Positions 11,145 to 14,501 of a stretch of 14,501 nt of DNA are shown here, piece by piece. The translations under genes were made by a program, and so were the position numbers. The stretch is from an uncultured Bacillota bacterium (GTDB lineage Bacteria; Bacillota; Dehalobacteriia; UBA7702): the NCBI GenBank assembly GCA_902766525.1, contig CACXDX010000109.1:1-14501 (forward strand). The letters run 5' to 3'. The first letter of the stretch is position 1. Each line of letters opens with the position of its first letter. The notes beneath the pieces were generated by a model that was given only the letters and a program-made list of their open reading frames with translations, did not search any database and had not been told where the DNA came from.

Positions 11145-14042
11145 ATGAAAAAGATGATAAAGAAAGGCTTTTATATAATTTTTTTGCTGTCAGTATTCCT
11201 CCTCATGCTCGGTGGCAATGCTTTTGCGGCTGATACGGACGGAGAAGATCCCGTTTACAAAAATTTCGTTATCTTGGGAGACAGCATTTGCTTGGGATTC
11301 AGTACGGAATCAGCAAGTATGGCTGACAGTACAACGTATGACATTGAAAAAAATATTCTCCGCGCCGCGCTGAGTGAGGATTATAAACATTGTTATCCCA
11401 CTCAGTTTGCTGAAAAAATCGGATTAACTCCGTTCAAAGATATCAGTTATCCGGACGAAATGTGGAATTACCTGGGCGAAGAAAACTGGGACGACGTATA
11501 TAATTTCGGGATTTGCGCGGCATGGTCCGGTGATATCAAAGAGCTCCTTACAAATCCGTACTACCTCTATCAGTACGCGAGCGCGAATTACGATAAAGAC
11601 AGTGTGTTCGTATTGCCCGAAGATTACACGGGTATGAGATTTCCCGTAAATCAGGACGCGGAAGGACATAATGACGCCGATATGTCCACTTGGGAATATA
11701 CCGGTGATTTCAATACAACAGAAGAATACTCCGTTCCGAAAGGCACCTCCATTCCGGTAGCCATTGAGTATGAATATTTTGGGACCAGCTATATGATGCC
11801 CAATCCGATTATCTCGGAAAAATATTATTATGTTTCAGAAAAATGCCTGGATCAAAACGGAGGTTTTATCAATAATGAACCCATATATTATCCCACCGTT
11901 TTGATGTCAACCGATTTTGGCGACATGTATGTTCCGGACACCGAAACTTACGGCAAAGAACTCGGTAATCCTATCCAAAATCCGGAATTTACAAAATATT
12001 ACTATGATATTGCTACGACAACAGTAAAAAACGGGGATCTGATCGCGCTCGCGATGGGCAATAATGACATTTATCATAGTTTTATGCCTTATCAGCAAAG
12101 CAGTGACTCTTTACTTTGCAACCTGATCTATTGGATAAGTTATGCGCTACAGATGGACTACTCTGTGGGGGATATTATGGGCATGTTTAATGACCCGCAA
12201 ATGCAGAGTTTTATTTTCGGAAGTTTAATGTCTTCCTCTGAAGTTGTTCCCTCTGAAAATGAGACTCCGATCAATCCCGACAGTAATTCTTCTCTTGACT
12301 TATCCGGTCTGATAAGTGCCGAAGAAATTGCCGCTCTTCTGGAACTGTATTCATCCGAAAATGTCACGGCATATCTCTCGGATACTGTTGAAGATTACAA
12401 GGTGAATTATGAATTGACCATTCAGCGTATTCTCGAATTGAAACAAGATCGTTCGGAACTTGTTTTAGTCGGACATTACAATCCTTTTGGCATGATTAAC
12501 TATCTTACGATGCTTTCCGAAGCCGCGGAAAACGGACAGCTCTATAATCATCTCAGCGAAGACACGGAAATTCTCGCTATTCTGCTTCAGTCAATCATCG
12601 GCACTCCCGAACAGTGGGAAGAAATTAACGCGATGGACGAAGACGAATTGGAAGAGTATATTGAAACGGCCAATGATCAAATGGTCAGCTTCCTTTCCTT
12701 TTTGGAAGGTATCGATCTGTCCGACCCCGAAGTCGATGAAGCATTGACGCAGATGTTGACGGATCTCTCTTTCCCTCTTTCAGTTCTTCTTGTCGGAAGT
12801 GCTCTCTCTGACACCTATTCCAATATGAATGATTTCTTGCAGGAAATGGCGGAAAAATATGATTTGGTATATGTTGACGTAAGTGATGCGCCCTGCAGCG
12901 GCCGCTATGATCCCCATCCCACAGCGAACGGTCACAAATGGATCTCCGATCGCCTGTATGACACTGTGGTCCCGAGCATCACTGCGACAATCTCCCCCGC
13001 AAGTACCGGCAAAGGTGTTTTGACTCCGTTGGGGAAAATGGAGTTTCGTCTAAGAGATAATCAGACTTATCGTTTTCTGGCTGCCGACGGATCAAAAATC
13101 AGTGCCATTTTTATCGACGGCAACCTGCTGAGCAAGGATGAGTTTCCTTTTGTTTACGCAAACGGCAGTTATACATTTGAGAAGATCCTAAAGTGTCATA
13201 ACATTACCGTACAATTTGATAAAGATACGGATAATTCACGCAAATATGCCGTTAACGTTTTGGGCAGTTATGCCAAATACGGCGCGGGTGAAGGTATGTA
13301 TAAGCCCGGAGAAACGGTTATGATCAATGCCGGATCTTTGGAAGGTTATGAATTCACCGGCTGGCGAGCCGATGGCGTAGAATTGACAAATACAAACAAT
13401 ATCATTACTTCCTTCGAAATGCCCGCCAATGAGGTAACCGTAACCGCGACCTGGAGGGTCATAGATGACGTGTCTCAACATGATTGCCCGTCCGCGCATC
13501 TGAAAGATGTCGATATTACACAGTGGTACCATGAATACGTGGATTATGTTGTAAGCTACAGACTGATGAGGGGTGTTGCCTCGGATCTGTTCGCTCCGAA
13601 CGCCACGACCACAAGAGCTATGATCATAACCATTCTTTATCGTCTGGAAGGTGAACCCGAGGTCTTCGGCGAGAGCCCTTATGACGATGTGGCGGAAGGC
13701 CTATGGTACAGCGACGCGATAAAATGGGCCGACGCCAATGGTATCGCCTACGGTTACAGCAGACAAATTTTCGGTCCCGCGGACAATATCACCCGCGAAC
13801 AAATGGCGGCATTCATGTACCGCTATGCAAAATACAAGGGATATGATGTGAGTAAATCGGCTGATCTTAACATCTTTAAAGACTGCGATACCGTAAGCGC
13901 TTACGCATTGCGAGACATGGAATGGGCCGTTGCCGAAGAACTGTTTAACGGCGTCGGCAGTGACCTGCTCTCACCGAGAAGTTATGCAACAAGAGCTCAG
14001 GTAGCCACAATCATCATGCGGTTTATCGAAAACCTAAAATAA
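11145..14042 (+). CDS. Secreted SGNH/GDSL hydrolase with InlB-like repeat and three SLH domains
   Basis: 965 residues. Signal peptide 1-28 (MKKMIKKGFYIIFLLSVFLL, cut after NAFA). The SGNH fold spans roughly 40-610: block I GDSICLG (nucleophile Ser47), block II Gly in NFGICAAWSGD (about 120-130), block III GNND (305-308), block V DPHP (Asp589, His591). Large acidic, Tyr-rich insertions separate the blocks, making it far longer than a typical 200-residue SGNH domain. A beta-rich linker (about 615-695) and an InlB/flg_new-type repeat (about 700-773, GYEFTGWRADG) precede three SLH domains (about 785-835, 845-898, 910-965) that bind cell-wall polymer. It should be an esterase or deacylase/acyltransferase on the cell surface; the substrate is unknown. 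ATG at 11145 fits the signal peptide, with AAGGAG 11 bases upstream; the GTG at 11109 is rejected. It is the last gene of the ligase unit. Confidence 0.9.
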   Translation: MKKMIKKGFYIIFLLSVFLLMLGGNAFAADTDGEDPVYKNFVILGDSICLGFSTESASMADSTTYDIEKNILRAALSEDYKHCYPTQFAEKIGLTPFKDISYPDEMWNYLGEENWDDVYNFGICAAWSGDIKELLTNPYYLYQYASANYDKDSVFVLPEDYTGMRFPVNQDAEGHNDADMSTWEYTGDFNTTEEYSVPKGTSIPVAIEYEYFGTSYMMPNPIISEKYYYVSEKCLDQNGGFINNEPIYYPTVLMSTDFGDMYVPDTETYGKELGNPIQNPEFTKYYYDIATTTVKNGDLIALAMGNNDIYHSFMPYQQSSDSLLCNLIYWISYALQMDYSVGDIMGMFNDPQMQSFIFGSLMSSSEVVPSENETPINPDSNSSLDLSGLISAEEIAALLELYSSENVTAYLSDTVEDYKVNYELTIQRILELKQDRSELVLVGHYNPFGMINYLTMLSEAAENGQLYNHLSEDTEILAILLQSIIGTPEQWEEINAMDEDELEEYIETANDQMVSFLSFLEGIDLSDPEVDEALTQMLTDLSFPLSVLLVGSALSDTYSNMNDFLQEMAEKYDLVYVDVSDAPCSGRYDPHPTANGHKWISDRLYDTVVPSITATISPASTGKGVLTPLGKMEFRLRDNQTYRFLAADGSKISAIFIDGNLLSKDEFPFVYANGSYTFEKILKCHNITVQFDKDTDNSRKYAVNVLGSYAKYGAGEGMYKPGETVMINAGSLEGYEFTGWRADGVELTNTNNIITSFEMPANEVTVTATWRVIDDVSQHDCPSAHLKDVDITQWYHEYVDYVVSYRLMRGVASDLFAPNATTTRAMIITILYRLEGEPEVFGESPYDDVAEGLWYSDAIKWADANGIAYGYSRQIFGPADNITREQMAAFMYRYAKYKGYDVSKSADLNIFKDCDTVSAYALRDMEWAVAEELFNGVGSDLLSPRSYATRAQVATIIMRFIENLK

Positions 14043-14058
14043 AAAAGTTCCGTCATTA

Positions 14059-14090
14059 AAAATCCGAGGCCATTACTGGCCTCGGATTTT
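14059..14090 (+). terminator. Rho-independent terminator after the SLH-SGNH gene
   Basis: AAAATCCGAGGCC and GGCCTCGGATTTT form a perfect 13-bp stem with loop ATTACT, 16 bases after the stop. The A's at the 5' side and T's at the 3' side would let it work in both directions, so it may also end the minus-strand gene that stops at 14184. Confidence 0.85.
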
Positions 14091-14183
14091 CATTGCAGAT
14101 TTTACAGCACATTAAGCGTTCGATCCTTTTTTTAAGGCAAAACAGTTTTATTCCGTTCGTTAAAAAACGTATCGAAGTCTTAT

Positions 14184-14501
14184 TTATTTCGTTCCTCCGG
14201 GACATCCGTTTTCAGGCGCGATCTTCTCAAAAATGACGATCGCGTTTTCCCGGTCGGCGAGGGAAAGATCTTTTTCCCCGCGGATCGTCCATAAGGCCAA
14301 AGGAGTATCAAAAAAGCGTCGGCTGATTTTTAAAGAAAGCTTGCGAAAATCTCTGATATTGTACGCGACGTAATCCGGACGGGATATCACATTTTCCAGC
14401 AGGTACGTGGCGCCGAATTTCACGGGAAAAGATTCTTCCCGTTCGTGCCGGGGCGCAAAAAAATCAAAGGAAAGCTGACCGCGAAGAATATAGGGTTCAT
14501 G
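14184..14501 (-). CDS. Hypothetical protein, C-terminal part (cut by window edge)
   Basis: 105 residues are visible, with no stop up to the right edge; the reading frame stays open upstream of an internal GTG at 14423, so the true start lies outside the window. The sequence includes QLSFDFFAPRHEREESFPVK, NVISRPDYVAYNIRDFRKLS and TIRGEKDLSLADRENAIVIF. No family is recognised, and there is no transmembrane segment or cysteine motif. It is convergent with the SLH-SGNH gene; about 140 bases between them hold only the terminator. Confidence 0.6.
   Translation of the reverse strand, partial: HEPYILRGQLSFDFFAPRHEREESFPVKFGATYLLENVISRPDYVAYNIRDFRKLSLKISRRFFDTPLALWTIRGEKDLSLADRENAIVIFEKIAPENGCPGGTK

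Noticed and set aside
1..14501. CRISPR array or long tandem repeats
   Set aside because: No regularly spaced repeated units were seen on either strand; the only repeats are short inverted ones and the three divergent SLH domains.

Overview
The window looks like chromosomal DNA of an anaerobic Bacillota, most likely Clostridia-like. The reasons are the trmH-family/pheS/pheT/zapA/U32 gene order, strong AGGAGG-type ribosome binding sites with several TTG starts, an NSS transporter paired with a MetS-type micro-subunit, and a secreted protein ending in an InlB-like repeat and three SLH domains. Genus cannot be decided from the sequence alone.

Region 1 (1-6235, all minus strand, read right to left) is housekeeping. 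A Fur-family regulator overlaps a SPOUT rRNA/tRNA methyltransferase by 4 bases (ATGA). A near-consensus promoter lying over the end of the methyltransferase gene (5002-5030) then starts pheS-pheT-zapA-NIF3-like-U32 peptidase; the U32 gene runs off the left edge. The roughly 115-nt pheS leader holds a 13-bp hairpin followed by a T-rich stretch, and an upstream segment that could pair with half of that hairpin. This looks like a transcription attenuator that is not a T-box.

Region 2 (6236-8030) is divergent from the regulator: a consensus promoter (TTGACA-17-TATAAT), a 12-TM-class sodium:amino-acid symporter, and a 35-residue single-TM small subunit one base downstream. A 9-1-9 imperfect palindrome over the -10 box is a candidate site for the neighbouring Fur-family protein.

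Region 3 (about 8035-8981) holds an IS200-type insertion sequence of about 0.7 kb, inserted between the transporter operon and what appears to be that operon's terminator (8739-8779). The transposase has Asn in place of the first His of its HUH motif. About 200 bp of hairpin-rich DNA without a convincing gene follows.

Region 4 (8982-14090) is more AT-rich. After a poor intergenic stretch with one doubtful small ORF, it encodes a two-gene plus-strand unit: an acyl-adenylate-forming ligase and a 965-residue secreted SGNH hydrolase with three C-terminal SLH domains, closed by a strong terminator at 14059-14090. The pairing of a cytoplasmic acyl-activating enzyme with a surface-anchored esterase/acyltransferase-fold protein is the least ordinary gene arrangement here. 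Region 5 (14184-14501, minus) is the C-terminal end of an unrecognised protein.
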